Shown here piece after piece: positions 7,326 through 15,412 of a stretch of DNA of 64,000 nt. The DNA comes from Rugosimonospora africana (GTDB lineage Bacteria; Actinomycetota; Actinomycetes; Mycobacteriales; Micromonosporaceae). Location: positions 62,001-126,000 of the forward strand of contig NZ_BONZ01000030.1 of the NCBI RefSeq assembly GCF_016862975.1, read 5' to 3'. Numbering within the stretch: position 1 is the first letter of the stretch; each line of letters starts with the position of its first letter. The notes below the pieces were generated by a model that was not told the origin of the DNA, made no database searches, and worked only from the letters and a program-made list of their open reading frames with translations. A program made the position numbers and the translations under genes.

Positions 7326-8188
7326 CCACGACCGGCGCCATCGACGCGCTCACCGTGGCCAAGGCGACCGTGCCGGGCGCGGGCGCCCCGAAGACCGATG
7401 CCCGGGTCGTACGCCGCCGGCTCGGTCCGGGCCGCCGGATCCGGTTCGCCTTCTGGGTGGGACCGATCCTCTTGTTGGCCGTCTGGGCCATCGGCTCGAA
7501 GGTCGGCGTCATCAACCCGGCGGTCCTCACGGCGCCGTGGGACGTGGCGCAAGCGTTCCAGGACCAGTGGGTCAACCACGATCTCGGTGGCGACATCGCC
7601 GCCTCGTTGGAGCGGGCCGGGCTCGGACTGGCCTTCGGGGTGGTCGGCGGCACGCTGCTCGCCGTGACCTCGGGGCTCTCGCGGATCGGGGAGTCCCTGA
7701 TCGACGGTCCGATCCAGATCAAGCGGTCGGTCCCCACGCTGGCGCTGATCCCGTTGTTCGTCGCCTGGTTCGGCATCGGCCAGGAAATGAAGATCGTGAC
7801 GATCGCACTGATCAGCATGATCCCGGTCTACGTCAACACGCACAACGGGCTGCGCAGTATCGACGGCAAGTACGCCGAGCTGGCCGAGACCATCGGGATC
7901 GGGCGCGGCGAGTTCATCCGGCACGTGGTGCTGCCGGGGGCGTTGCCGGGATTCCTGCTCGGTATGAGGTTCGCGGTGACGTCGGCGCTGCTCGGCCTCG
8001 TCGTGGTGGAGCAGTACAACGCGACCAGCGGCATCGGCCACATGATGACGCTCGCCGAGGAGTACGGCGAAACCGACGTGCTCGTCGTCGGCCTGGTGCT
8101 CTACGGCGTCTTCGGCTTCCTCGCCGACACCGCCGTCCGGCTCACGGAGAGGAGGGCGCTGTCATGGCGACGGACGATCGAGGGCTGA
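7322..8188 (+). CDS. ssuC: Sulfonate-type ABC transporter permease
   Basis: 288 aa inner-membrane permease of the SsuC/TauC type. A cytoplasmic N-terminus of ~40 residues precedes about six membrane segments. The EAA-type loop that docks the ATPase is visible as EYAETIGIGRGEFIRHVVLPGALPG-like sequence around residues 190-215 (YAELAETIGIGRGEFIRHV). Start overlaps the substrate-binding gene; the 3' end overlaps the ATPase gene by 25 bp. Confidence 0.9.
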   Translation: MTTTGAIDALTVAKATVPGAGAPKTDARVVRRRLGPGRRIRFAFWVGPILLLAVWAIGSKVGVINPAVLTAPWDVAQAFQDQWVNHDLGGDIAASLERAGLGLAFGVVGGTLLAVTSGLSRIGESLIDGPIQIKRSVPTLALIPLFVAWFGIGQEMKIVTIALISMIPVYVNTHNGLRSIDGKYAELAETIGIGRGEFIRHVVLPGALPGFLLGMRFAVTSALLGLVVVEQYNATSGIGHMMTLAEEYGETDVLVVGLVLYGVFGFLADTAVRLTERRALSWRRTIEG

Positions 8189-8925
8189 TCCGTAACACCG
8201 CGGACGCGCCGGCGGTGCGGGTACGCAATCTGCACCGGAGCTTCAGCGAGAACGGGGGAGTGCTCGACGGGCTCGACCTGGACATCGCCCCCGGCGAGTT
8301 CGTGGCGCTGATCGGGCGCTCCGGCACCGGCAAGAGCACTCTGCTGCGGGCTCTGGCCGGACTGGACCGGGACGTCGCCGGGTACGGTCAGATCCGCGTC
8401 CCGGACGCCGTGTCGGTGGTCTTCCAGGACTCCCGGCTGCTGCCCTGGAAACGGGTCCTGGACAACGTGGTCTTCGGTCTGCGTGCCGGCGACGCGGCCG
8501 AGCGCGGCGGGCAGGCACTGGCCGAGGTCGGCCTGGCCGGCCGCGAACGGGCCTGGCCTGACGAACTGTCCGGCGGCGAGCAGCAGCGCGCCTCGCTGGC
8601 CCGCTCGCTCGTCCGCGAACCCGCGCTGCTGCTGGCCGACGAGCCGTTCGGTGCGCTCGACGCGCTGACCCGGATCCGGATGCACGCGCTGCTGCGCAAG
8701 CTGTGCGAGGTGCACAGGCCGTCGGTGCTCCTGGTGACCCACGACGTCGACGAGGCCATCGTGCTCGCCGACCGGGTGATCCTGCTCGATGCCGGTGTCG
8801 TGCGCACCGACGTACGGGTGGAGCTGCCCCACCGTTCTCAGGCCGATCCCGGGTTCGCTGAGCTACGCGCGTTCCTGCTCGACCAGTTGGGTGTCAACGA
8901 TCTCACCGCGGAGGTGACCGCCTGA
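8164..8925 (+). CDS. ssuB: Sulfonate-type ABC transporter ATPase
   Basis: 253 aa. All nucleotide-binding motifs are intact: Walker A GRSGTGKS (51-58), Q-loop Gln88, signature LSGGEQQR (135-142), Walker B LLLADE (155-160) and switch His193 in VTHDVDEA. It energises uptake together with the 6150 and 7322 products. The ATG at 8164 lies inside the permease gene, and its TGA overlaps the ATG of the next monooxygenase (TGATG), indicating tight coupling. Confidence 0.92.
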   Translation: MATDDRGLIRNTADAPAVRVRNLHRSFSENGGVLDGLDLDIAPGEFVALIGRSGTGKSTLLRALAGLDRDVAGYGQIRVPDAVSVVFQDSRLLPWKRVLDNVVFGLRAGDAAERGGQALAEVGLAGRERAWPDELSGGEQQRASLARSLVREPALLLADEPFGALDALTRIRMHALLRKLCEVHRPSVLLVTHDVDEAIVLADRVILLDAGVVRTDVRVELPHRSQADPGFAELRAFLLDQLGVNDLTAEVTA

Positions 8926-10274
8926 TGGCCCGCCAGCTCCACTTCAATCTGTTCCTGCACGACACCGGCCACCACGAGGCGTCGTGGCGGCTGCCCGAGT
9001 CGGACCCGCGGGCCAACCTCTCGCTGGAGGCGCACCAACACCTGGCGCGGATCGCCGAGGACGCGAAGTTCGACTCCGTGTTCCTCGCCGACAGCCCTGT
9101 GTTGTGGAGCGACCCGGGTCGCCGGCCGTCGGGCAAGCTCGAGCCGACGCTGTTGCTCGCCGCGCTCGCCGTGGGTACGAGCAGGATCGGGCTGATCGCG
9201 ACGGCCTCGACGTCGTACAACGATCCCTACAACCTGGCCCGCCGGTTCGCCTCGCTCGACCACCTGTCCAAAGGCCGCGCCGGCTGGAACATCGTCACCA
9301 CCGCCGGAGACTCCGCCGCACGCAATTTCGGCCTGGAGCATCAGCCGTCGCACAAGACGCGCTACGAGCGGGCCGACGAGTTCCTCGCGGTCTCGACCAA
9401 GCTGTGGGACAGCTGGGCCGACGACGCGGTCGTCGCCGACAAGGACGCGGGTGTCCACGCCCGGCAGGACCGGGTTCGCGGCATCGACCACCGCGGGACG
9501 TTCTTCCGGGTGAACGGGCCACTGAACCTGCCGCGTTCACCACAGGCTCACCCGCTGCTCGTGCAGGCCGGCTCCTCCGAGGACGGCAAGGAGTTCGCCG
9601 CCAAGTGGGCCGAGGCCATCTTCACCGCCCAGCCGACTCTCGGGGAGAGCCAGGCGTTCTACGCCGACCTGAAGCGCCGCGCGGCGGCGGCCGGTCGCGA
9701 CCCGGATCACGTCATCATCCTGCCCGGAATCGTGCCGGTCATCGGCGACACCGAGGTGGAGGCGCGCGAGCTCGACGCTGAGCTGGATCGGCTGATCGCC
9801 CCGCGGTACGCCGTGACGCAGCTCGCCGAGACGCTGCGCGTGGACCCCGAACGGTTGAAGCTGGACGACCAACTCCCCGCGGACCTGCCCAGCGAGGATG
9901 AGATCGAGGGTGCGAAGAGCCGGTACACCCTCATCGTCGACTGGGCCCGGCGGGACAACCTGACCGTACGGGAGCTGATCGGCCGGCTCGGCGGCGGGCG
10001 CGGTCACCGTACTTTCACCGGTACGCCTGTGCAGGTGGCCGACACCATCCAGCACTACTTCGACAACGGCGCCGCGGACGGCTTCAACATCATGCCGGCG
10101 GTACTGCCTTCGGGAATCGAGGCGTTCGCGAGCAAGGTGGTACCGATCCTTCGGGAGCGCGGCCTGTTCCGTACCGAGTACGAAGGCTCCACGCTGCGGG
10201 AGCACTACGGGCTGCCTCGGCCGGTCAACCAGTTCACGACGGCGGACAGCGCGCCGGGGCGCTCGGCGTCATGA
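8925..10274 (+). CDS. NtaA/DszA-type FMN-dependent monooxygenase
   Basis: 449 aa luciferase-like monooxygenase of the NtaA/SnaA/DszA/DmoA subfamily: HLNFLFL-like start, SVFLADSPVLWS, NIVTTAGDSAARNFG, LPRSPQAHPLLVQAGSS and EAIFTAQPT are characteristic. Members use reduced FMN and O2 to cleave C-S or C-N bonds (dimethyl sulfide, sulfones, EDTA, nitrilotriacetate). The ssu-like context favours an organosulfur substrate. It is coupled to the ATPase gene and followed after 55 bp by a second monooxygenase. Confidence 0.88.
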   Translation: MARQLHFNLFLHDTGHHEASWRLPESDPRANLSLEAHQHLARIAEDAKFDSVFLADSPVLWSDPGRRPSGKLEPTLLLAALAVGTSRIGLIATASTSYNDPYNLARRFASLDHLSKGRAGWNIVTTAGDSAARNFGLEHQPSHKTRYERADEFLAVSTKLWDSWADDAVVADKDAGVHARQDRVRGIDHRGTFFRVNGPLNLPRSPQAHPLLVQAGSSEDGKEFAAKWAEAIFTAQPTLGESQAFYADLKRRAAAAGRDPDHVIILPGIVPVIGDTEVEARELDAELDRLIAPRYAVTQLAETLRVDPERLKLDDQLPADLPSEDEIEGAKSRYTLIVDWARRDNLTVRELIGRLGGGRGHRTFTGTPVQVADTIQHYFDNGAADGFNIMPAVLPSGIEAFASKVVPILRERGLFRTEYEGSTLREHYGLPRPVNQFTTADSAPGRSAS

Positions 10275-10329
10275 GGCTCGACCAGCGCGGCAACCCCGAC
10301 CACGACGACAGCATCCGATCGGAGACACA

Positions 10330-11490
10330 GTGAGCCTGACGTTCTTGTGGTACATCCCCAACACCGTCGAGCCGGGACACCGGGGCGACGACGCCGTCGA
10401 CGGCTACGGCAGCCTCCACCACGCCGTGGACCTGGCCCGGATCGCCGAGCAGCACGGCTGGTCCGGGGCGCTGATCGGCACCGGGTGGGGTCGGCCCGAC
10501 ACGTTCACGGTCGCCACCGCGCTCGCGGTCCGTACCACGACCTTCCGGCCGCTCGCGGCCATCCGCCCCGGCTACTGGCAGCCGGCGCACTTCGCGAGCG
10601 CGGCGGCGACCCTGGACCACCTCAGCGGCGGCCGGCTGCTCGTCAACGTCGTCAGCGGGCAGGACAACCTGGCGGCGTACGGCGACGCCGAGGGCGATCA
10701 GGCCCAGCGCTACGCGCGGACCAAGGAGTTCATGCGCATCGTCCGGCGGCTGTGGACCGAGGAGCACGTGACCTACGCGGGCGAGTACTTCGGGGTCACC
10801 GATTCCACGGTGGTACCGCGGCCGCACGGAGCCGGTCCGCGCCTGTACTTCGGCGGCGCGTCCACGGCCGCGGAACGGGTCTCGGCCACCGAGGCCGACG
10901 TGCAGCTGTTCTGGGGTGAGCCGCTGGACGGCATCGCCGAACGCGTCGACCGACTCCGCCGCCTCAGCGCGGAGCTGGACCGCGACCTGCCCCCGCTGGA
11001 GTTCGGGCTGCGGATCACCACGCTGGTTCGCGACACGACCGAGGAGGCGTGGCGGGACGCGGAGGCGAAGGTCGCCGCCATGGCGGAGCGCTCCGGAGGG
11101 CTCGCCGACCGGCACCGCGGCCCCGCGGTCGGGCAGCAGCGGCTGCTCGACCTGGCCGCGCGCGGCGACGTACTCGACAGCTGCCTCTACACCGCGCCCG
11201 GACGGTACGGCGGCGGAGGCGCGGGTACGACCTGGCTGGTCGGCTCGCCCGACGATGTCGCCAGCGCGCTGCGCCGGTACGCCGAGTTGGGCATCCGGCA
11301 CTTCGTCCTGTCCGACACTCCCTACAAGCAGGAGACGGTCCGGGTCGGCGACGCGCTCATCGGGCGGCTGCGCGACTCGGTGGCGCAGCGGCCGCTGCCT
11401 GAGCCGCTGCCGGAGCCCTCGCTGTCTGAGTCTTCGCTGTCTGAGTCTTCGCTGTCTGAGCCGGAGCCGGTGACCGTGGCCGCGCCGTAA
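10330..11490 (+). CDS. ssuD: Alkanesulfonate monooxygenase (SsuD-like)
   Basis: 386 aa FMNH2-dependent monooxygenase, expected to convert sulfonates to aldehyde plus sulfite. SsuD features are FLWYIPN, a LAAIRPGYWQPAHFAS region and LLVNVVSGQDN with GEYF and LYFGGAS. GTG start with GGAGA 4 bp upstream. The last ~35 residues are an added low-complexity tail encoded by a 15-bp tandem repeat and are not part of the barrel. It ends the operon and converges on the PfkB gene. Confidence 0.87.
   Translation: MSLTFLWYIPNTVEPGHRGDDAVDGYGSLHHAVDLARIAEQHGWSGALIGTGWGRPDTFTVATALAVRTTTFRPLAAIRPGYWQPAHFASAAATLDHLSGGRLLVNVVSGQDNLAAYGDAEGDQAQRYARTKEFMRIVRRLWTEEHVTYAGEYFGVTDSTVVPRPHGAGPRLYFGGASTAAERVSATEADVQLFWGEPLDGIAERVDRLRRLSAELDRDLPPLEFGLRITTLVRDTTEEAWRDAEAKVAAMAERSGGLADRHRGPAVGQQRLLDLAARGDVLDSCLYTAPGRYGGGGAGTTWLVGSPDDVASALRRYAELGIRHFVLSDTPYKQETVRVGDALIGRLRDSVAQRPLPEPLPEPSLSESSLSESSLSEPEPVTVAAP
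11419..11463 (+). repeat. 15-bp tandem repeat in the 3' end of the ssuD-like gene
   Basis: The unit TCGCTGTCTGAGTCT occurs at 11419-11433 and 11434-11448, with a partial copy to 11463, encoding SLSES repeats in the C-terminal tail. Confidence 0.85.
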
Positions 11491-11512
11491 GAGGGTGGCC
11501 GCCGCGACCCTC
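11491..11512. terminator. Short bidirectional terminator between convergent genes
   Basis: GAGGGT (11491-11496) pairs with ACCCTC (11507-11512) around a GC-rich loop, filling the gap between the ssuD-like and PfkB genes. Confidence 0.45.
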
Positions 11513-11513
11513 G

Positions 11514-12614
11514 TCAGGCGGCGTCCGGCAGCCGGGTGATGGTCGCCGGCGCCCGCCGCGGCGTCCGGCGCTCGTCCCGCGGGAGAAGGTCGTCGAGGAA
11601 TCCGTACCGGGCGGCCAGCGCGGCCTCGCTCGACTCGTCGTGGTGGCGCGTGGCCCGGGTGCGGGTCGTGCGCCACCAGTCGGTGATGTCGCCCCATCCG
11701 GGCGCGGACAGGGAGCCGCCGAAGTGTTGAACGGACAGCGCCGACACCAGAGTGGCGAAGGCGAGTCGCTGGCGCAGCGGTAGTCCCCACAGCGTGCCGG
11801 CGATGAAACCGGCGGTGAACACATCGCCGGCACCGGTCGGGTCCAGCGCCTCGACAGGAACCGCCGGCACACTGACCGGCGCGCCGGTGTCGGAGTCGAT
11901 GGCCAGCGCTCCGTCGGATCCGCACGTCACGACGGCGACCGGAACCCGGTCGGCCAGCCGCCGCAGCGCGTCGCCGGGAGTGTCGGTGCGGGTGTAGTGC
12001 ATCGCCTCGGCCGCGTTGGGCAGAAACGCGTGGCAGTCGTCGAGGACTTCCAGCGCGGAGGTCGACCAGGCCGCGCTGTCGTCCCAGCCGACATCGGCGA
12101 AGACGAGCGTGCCGGCGTCTTTGGCTGTGCGCAGCCAGGCCGGTCGCCGCTCGGTGAGGCTGACGGAGGCGGCGCGTGCCGCCGGCAGCTCCGCGACCAG
12201 GCCGGTGGTGTTCACCGGTACCGGGTGTCCGTGCGTGATCATGCAGCGGTCCCGGTCGTACGCCAGGGAAACCGTGACCGGTGTGTGCCAGTTGTCGAAC
12301 CGGCGCGACGATGACAGGTCCAGACCCTCCTGGCGGCTGAGGATCTGCCAGCAGAAGTCGCCGTACGCGTCGGTGCTGAACGCCGTGCTCAGACCGGTGC
12401 GTACGCCGAGCCGCCCGGCCGCCACGGCGAGATTGGCGATCCCGCCCGGGCACGAGCCCATGCCCGGGGCCCACGCTTCGGTGCCCGGCGCCGGCAGTTC
12501 ACGCAGCCCGGTGAAGATGATGTCGAGGAACACGGCCCCGGAGACGAAGAGGTCCAGCTCCCTGCCGCGGGAAGTCACCGCGCCGCGGGAGTTCACCGCG
12601 TCGCCGGAAGTCAC
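11514..12614 (-). CDS. PfkB-family carbohydrate kinase
   Basis: 366 aa. Ribokinase/PfkB fold: N-terminal PGGIANLAVAAGRLG signature and C-terminal PTGAGDVFTAGFIAG with the catalytic Asp and anion hole. I place the start at GTG 12614 because it overlaps the TGA of the upstream FMN reductase gene (GTGA); the longer ATG frame would intrude 58 bp into that gene. The first ~15 residues come from an 18-bp tandem repeat. Substrate unknown. Its place in an organosulfur island hints at a sulfonated or sulfur-containing sugar or nucleoside, but only by context. Confidence 0.82.
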   Translation of the reverse strand: MTSGDAVNSRGAVTSRGRELDLFVSGAVFLDIIFTGLRELPAPGTEAWAPGMGSCPGGIANLAVAAGRLGVRTGLSTAFSTDAYGDFCWQILSRQEGLDLSSSRRFDNWHTPVTVSLAYDRDRCMITHGHPVPVNTTGLVAELPAARAASVSLTERRPAWLRTAKDAGTLVFADVGWDDSAAWSTSALEVLDDCHAFLPNAAEAMHYTRTDTPGDALRRLADRVPVAVVTCGSDGALAIDSDTGAPVSVPAVPVEALDPTGAGDVFTAGFIAGTLWGLPLRQRLAFATLVSALSVQHFGGSLSAPGWGDITDWWRTTRTRATRHHDESSEAALAARYGFLDDLLPRDERRTPRRAPATITRLPDAA

Positions 12615-12624
12615 CGCGTCGCCG
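12571..12624 (-). repeat. 18-bp tandem repeat, three units, across a gene junction
   Basis: Units at 12571-12588, 12589-12606 and 12607-12624, modelled on GAAGTCACCGCGTCGCCG on the plus strand. They cover the end of the FMN reductase gene and the start of the PfkB gene and provide several in-frame GTG codons. Confidence 0.85.
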
Positions 12625-13156
12625 AACCGAGCGCGTCGGCGATGGCGGGTGCGTGCTTGGCCGCCCACTGCGCGGCGAGCCGTTTCGGGTCGGCGAGCGC
12701 CGACTCGAGGACCGCCAGGGCCGGCACCGGAACCGTCGCTCGCAGCTCGTCCAGCAACGCCTCCAGGGCGGCCGCGACCGCCGCCCGGTGCGGTTCGGCG
12801 GCGGCGATCGCCACCGGTACGGCGACGACGCCGGCCAGCTCCCGATGCCCGTACTGGTCCAGGAAAACCTTCAACAGCCCGGTGTAGGTTCCCTTGTAGG
12901 TGGGCGTGGCAAGAAAGAGCAGCCGCGCCCGACGGGTCACGGCGTGCGGATCGTCGAGTACGGTGATGGGCCGAACAGGCTCGGGACCGAAGGAGACGGC
13001 CGAGATCTCGGCAAGTTCCAGCACCCGCACCCCGGACAGCGCGGGTCCCCCGGCTGCGGTCACGGCCGGGAGGATGCTGGCGGCGGTCGCCTCGGCCAGT
13101 GTCCGGGTCCTCGATCCGGCTCGCGGATTGCCGATGAGCGCGACGACGTCCGACAT
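12611..13156 (-). CDS. ssuE: NAD(P)H-dependent FMN reductase (SsuE/MsuE type)
   Basis: 181 aa flavodoxin-fold reductase. IGNPRAGSRT near the N-terminus is the FMN phosphate loop, and LLFLATPTYKGTYTGLLKVFLDQ is the typical SsuE/MsuE stretch. It can supply FMNH2 to the sulfonate monooxygenases, so the island has two flavin reductases of different folds. ATG at 13156 is preferred over GTG at 13198 because AAAGGAG precedes it. Driven from the divergent region at 13244-13364. Confidence 0.88.
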   Translation of the reverse strand: MSDVVALIGNPRAGSRTRTLAEATAASILPAVTAAGGPALSGVRVLELAEISAVSFGPEPVRPITVLDDPHAVTRRARLLFLATPTYKGTYTGLLKVFLDQYGHRELAGVVAVPVAIAAAEPHRAAVAAALEALLDELRATVPVPALAVLESALADPKRLAAQWAAKHAPAIADALGSATR

Positions 13157-13243
13157 GCGGTCTCCTTTGTTGGGGTCGATCGCTGAACGGTCATTCACGG
13201 CGCTTCTCCCGCTCGCGCCGTGGCTGCCATCGGACCCGCACCC

Positions 13244-13273
13244 AGGCTAGAGCGCTCTTCGCGTTGCGGTCAA
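13244..13273 (-). promoter_or_regulatory. Promoter of the FMN reductase-PfkB operon
   Basis: On the minus strand: -35 TTGACC (13273-13268), 18-bp spacer, -10 TAGCCT (13249-13244). The CCCTATGGG element at 13275-13283 touches the upstream edge of the -35. Confidence 0.6.
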
Positions 13274-13274
13274 T

Positions 13275-13292
13275 CCCTATGGGATAAGTAGG
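13275..13292. promoter_or_regulatory. CCCTATGGG operator between divergent sulfur genes
   Basis: CCTATGGGATAAGTAGG (13276-13292) is the best-conserved copy of the element and serves here as the reference. Shared 14 of 17 with the sites at 3718 and 15336. Confidence 0.6.
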
Positions 13293-13334
13293 TAATACGG
13301 CTTGTTGAGGTCGGCCTTGTCGGTCACAGGCGCC

Positions 13335-13364
13335 TTGACATTTAGTCGACCAACCCGATAGGAA
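13335..13364 (+). promoter_or_regulatory. Promoter of the FAD/NAD(P)-binding oxidoreductase with CCGATAGG
   Basis: -35 TTGACA (13335-13340), 18-bp spacer, -10 TAGGAA (13359-13364). CCGATAGG (13355-13362) overlaps the -10. The flanking CCGATAGGAATT resembles sites bound by CymR-type Rrf2 repressors of sulfur metabolism, as I recall them. Confidence 0.65.
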
Positions 13365-13391
13365 TTAAGTGGTATCCAGAGGAGAGATTCG

Positions 13392-14762
13392 ATGGGACGC
13401 ACAAGCACGGTGGTGGTGGGCGGCGGGTGTAGCGGGGTGCTCGCGGCGGTGCAACTGCTCCGGCACACTTCCGATCGGGTGACGGTGGTGGAGTCCGGCG
13501 CGACCCTTGGCGCGGGGATCGCATACCGCACGCCCGTGGTGGCGCACGTGCTCAACTCCCGGGCCGCCGCGATGAGTGGCGATCCCGACGACCCGGACGA
13601 CTTCCTGGTCTGGACACGCCGACAGGCCATCCCGTTGCGCCCGGTCGGATTCGCTGTCCGCCGTGACTACGGACGGTACCTCCACGACCTGCTGGACGCG
13701 GCGGCCCTCGACAACCCCGGCCGGTTCACCCACCTCCGTGCCCGGGTCACCGGACTGAGCCCGAACGGGCGTGTCCAGGTGGTCACCGACCGGGGCGCCA
13801 CCCTGCGAGCAGACCGAGTCGTGCTCGCCATCGGACACGGCTCACCGAACCGGCCGCGCCAGCTCAGTGAATCCGCCGCGTGCCACCCAGGATACGTGCC
13901 GGACCCGTGGCGGCCCGGAGCGCTTGACGCCATCGCGCTGGATCGGCCCGTCCTGTTGCTGGGCACCGGCCTGACCGCTGTGGATGTGGCCCTGGCACTT
14001 CAGATCCGGGGCATGCGAGCACCGATCCACGCGGTCTCCCGGCACGGGCTGCTGCCGCTGGTACACACCGCCGAACCCACCGCACCGCTCGTTGCCGCGT
14101 CGCCTGTTGCCGTGCCGCCTGTTGCCGTGCCGCCTGTTGCCGTGCCGCCCACACCGGATGCCCTCCGAACCCTCATCCACCGGATCCAGGTGAGCGCCCG
14201 CGGCGCCCCGGACTGGCGCGACGTTGTCGACAGCATCCGCCCGAGCGCCAATGAGCTGTGGGCCGGGCTGCGCCTGGAGGACCGCGACAGCTTCCTGCGC
14301 CATGTCTGCCGGTACTGGGAGATTCACCGGCACCGGATGGCGCCCTCGGTCGCCGTCCTGGTTCACGGGCTGCTGGCCGACGGCGCGCTTCGCGTGCGAG
14401 CGGCGGCTCTGTCCACTGTAGACGTCGAGGCGGATCGGTTCATCGTCGACAGCGGGCCGGGCACACGCTGGCGGGTCGGTGCCGTGGTCAACTGCACCGG
14501 TCGAGGCAGTGCCGCACGGTCATCGCTGGGTCGCCGACTCCTGGCTGACGGACTGGCCCGCCCCGACCCGCTCGGCGTGGGCATCGACGTCGACACCGAC
14601 GGCCGCCTCGTCTCCGGCACCGGTCGCAGCCACGAAAGGATCCTGGCGATTGGGCCGCCGCGGCGTGGCCAGTGGTGGGAAACCGACGCGGTACCGGAGA
14701 TCAGAGCGCAGGCGCGGGGACTGCTGAGCATTCCAGCTCCCCGTTCCCGGATCGCCGCCTGA
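13392..14762 (+). CDS. FAD/NAD(P)-binding oxidoreductase
   Basis: 456 aa. A dinucleotide-binding VVVGGGCSGVLAAVQLL opens the protein; GAGIAYRTP, VLNSRAAAMSG and a second nucleotide loop LLLGTGLTAVDVALAL (~190-205) follow, ending with VVNCTGRGS. This is the FAD-NAD(P)-binding family that includes lysine/ornithine-monooxygenase-like proteins often found beside sulfonate genes. GGAGAG precedes the ATG. A Pro/Ala/Val linker (~235-255) is built of 15-bp repeats. The reaction is unknown; the position under a CCGATAGG promoter points to organosulfur catabolism. Confidence 0.8.
   Translation: MGRTSTVVVGGGCSGVLAAVQLLRHTSDRVTVVESGATLGAGIAYRTPVVAHVLNSRAAAMSGDPDDPDDFLVWTRRQAIPLRPVGFAVRRDYGRYLHDLLDAAALDNPGRFTHLRARVTGLSPNGRVQVVTDRGATLRADRVVLAIGHGSPNRPRQLSESAACHPGYVPDPWRPGALDAIALDRPVLLLGTGLTAVDVALALQIRGMRAPIHAVSRHGLLPLVHTAEPTAPLVAASPVAVPPVAVPPVAVPPTPDALRTLIHRIQVSARGAPDWRDVVDSIRPSANELWAGLRLEDRDSFLRHVCRYWEIHRHRMAPSVAVLVHGLLADGALRVRAAALSTVDVEADRFIVDSGPGTRWRVGAVVNCTGRGSAARSSLGRRLLADGLARPDPLGVGIDVDTDGRLVSGTGRSHERILAIGPPRRGQWWETDAVPEIRAQARGLLSIPAPRSRIAA
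14091..14150 (+). repeat. 15-bp tandem repeat, four units, coding for VAVPP
   Basis: Units at 14091, 14106, 14121 and 14136 (GTTGCCGTGCCGCCT); the last three are nearly identical. They form an in-frame linker inside the oxidoreductase. Confidence 0.9.
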
Positions 14763-14791
14763 CCCGGTGCCAGCGGTCCCGCGGCGCCGGA

Positions 14792-15247
14792 TCAGCGTGG
14801 CTGCCAGGCATCCGGCGCGGCGGCCAGCCGCCGAACCCGGCTGGGCAACCTGCCGCTGGCCAACTGGGCGAGGTTGACCTCGTCGAGGACATCGCGCAGC
14901 GCCGACCGGGCCGCGACCCACAACTCGGAGAGGTGCTCCGCGCATCCCACGTAGGCCACCTCCTCCGGTCGCATGCCGCGTACCTCGGCCAGCGGCCCGT
15001 CCACGGCTCGCAGGATCGTCGCGACCGCCACCTGATTCGGCTCGCGGGTCAACTGGTACCCGCCGTCACAGCCGCGTACCGCACGCACCACGTCGGCACG
15101 GCGCAGATCGGCCAGCACGGCCTCCAGGAACTTGCGGGGGAGGCGCTGCTCATCCGCCAGCGCCTGGGTGGAAACGGTCGCCGGGTGACGGGCGGCGAGG
15201 GCGAGGGCGGCACGAACCGCGTAATCACCACGGGCGGAGACACGCAT
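14792..15247 (-). CDS. Rrf2-family transcriptional regulator
   Basis: 151 aa. Winged-helix Rrf2 protein: RVSARGDYAVRAALALA, STQALADEQRLPRKFLEAVLADL (recognition helices), and RGCDGGYQLTREP. There are two Cys (RGCDGG and VGCAEHL) rather than the three of IscR, so an iron-sulfur cluster is not assured. Rrf2 proteins such as CymR control sulfur genes. ATG 15247 is preceded by CAGGAG. A CCTACCGG element overlaps its own promoter, suggesting autoregulation, and I infer it is the repressor for the island's CCnATnGG sites. Confidence 0.88.
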   Translation of the reverse strand: MRVSARGDYAVRAALALAARHPATVSTQALADEQRLPRKFLEAVLADLRRADVVRAVRGCDGGYQLTREPNQVAVATILRAVDGPLAEVRGMRPEEVAYVGCAEHLSELWVAARSALRDVLDEVNLAQLASGRLPSRVRRLAAAPDAWQPR

Positions 15248-15317
15248 ACGCACTCCTGACGGCGTCGTCACGGGTGTCGCCTCGCGGGAGGCCACCCTGG
15301 GAAGGCTGAGCGGTCTG

Positions 15318-15336
15318 ATCCTACTTCTCCGGTAGG
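15318..15336 (-). promoter_or_regulatory. Promoter of the Rrf2 gene with CCTACCGG element
   Basis: Minus strand CCTACCGGAGAAGTAGG (15336-15320) ends in -10 TAGGAT (15323-15318). It matches the 13276 element at 14 of 17 positions. Confidence 0.6.
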
Positions 15337-15412
15337 CATTATGTCCGGCTGACCCGCGCACGCATCGTGCCGCCTCGCGTGGTCCGGCCTCACGCCCCCG
15401 GGACCGCCGCGG

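Noticed and set aside
13157-13270. A third leader peptide upstream of the FMN reductase
   Set aside because: Only an 11-codon frame without Cys is present on the minus strand, and it does not resemble the other two.
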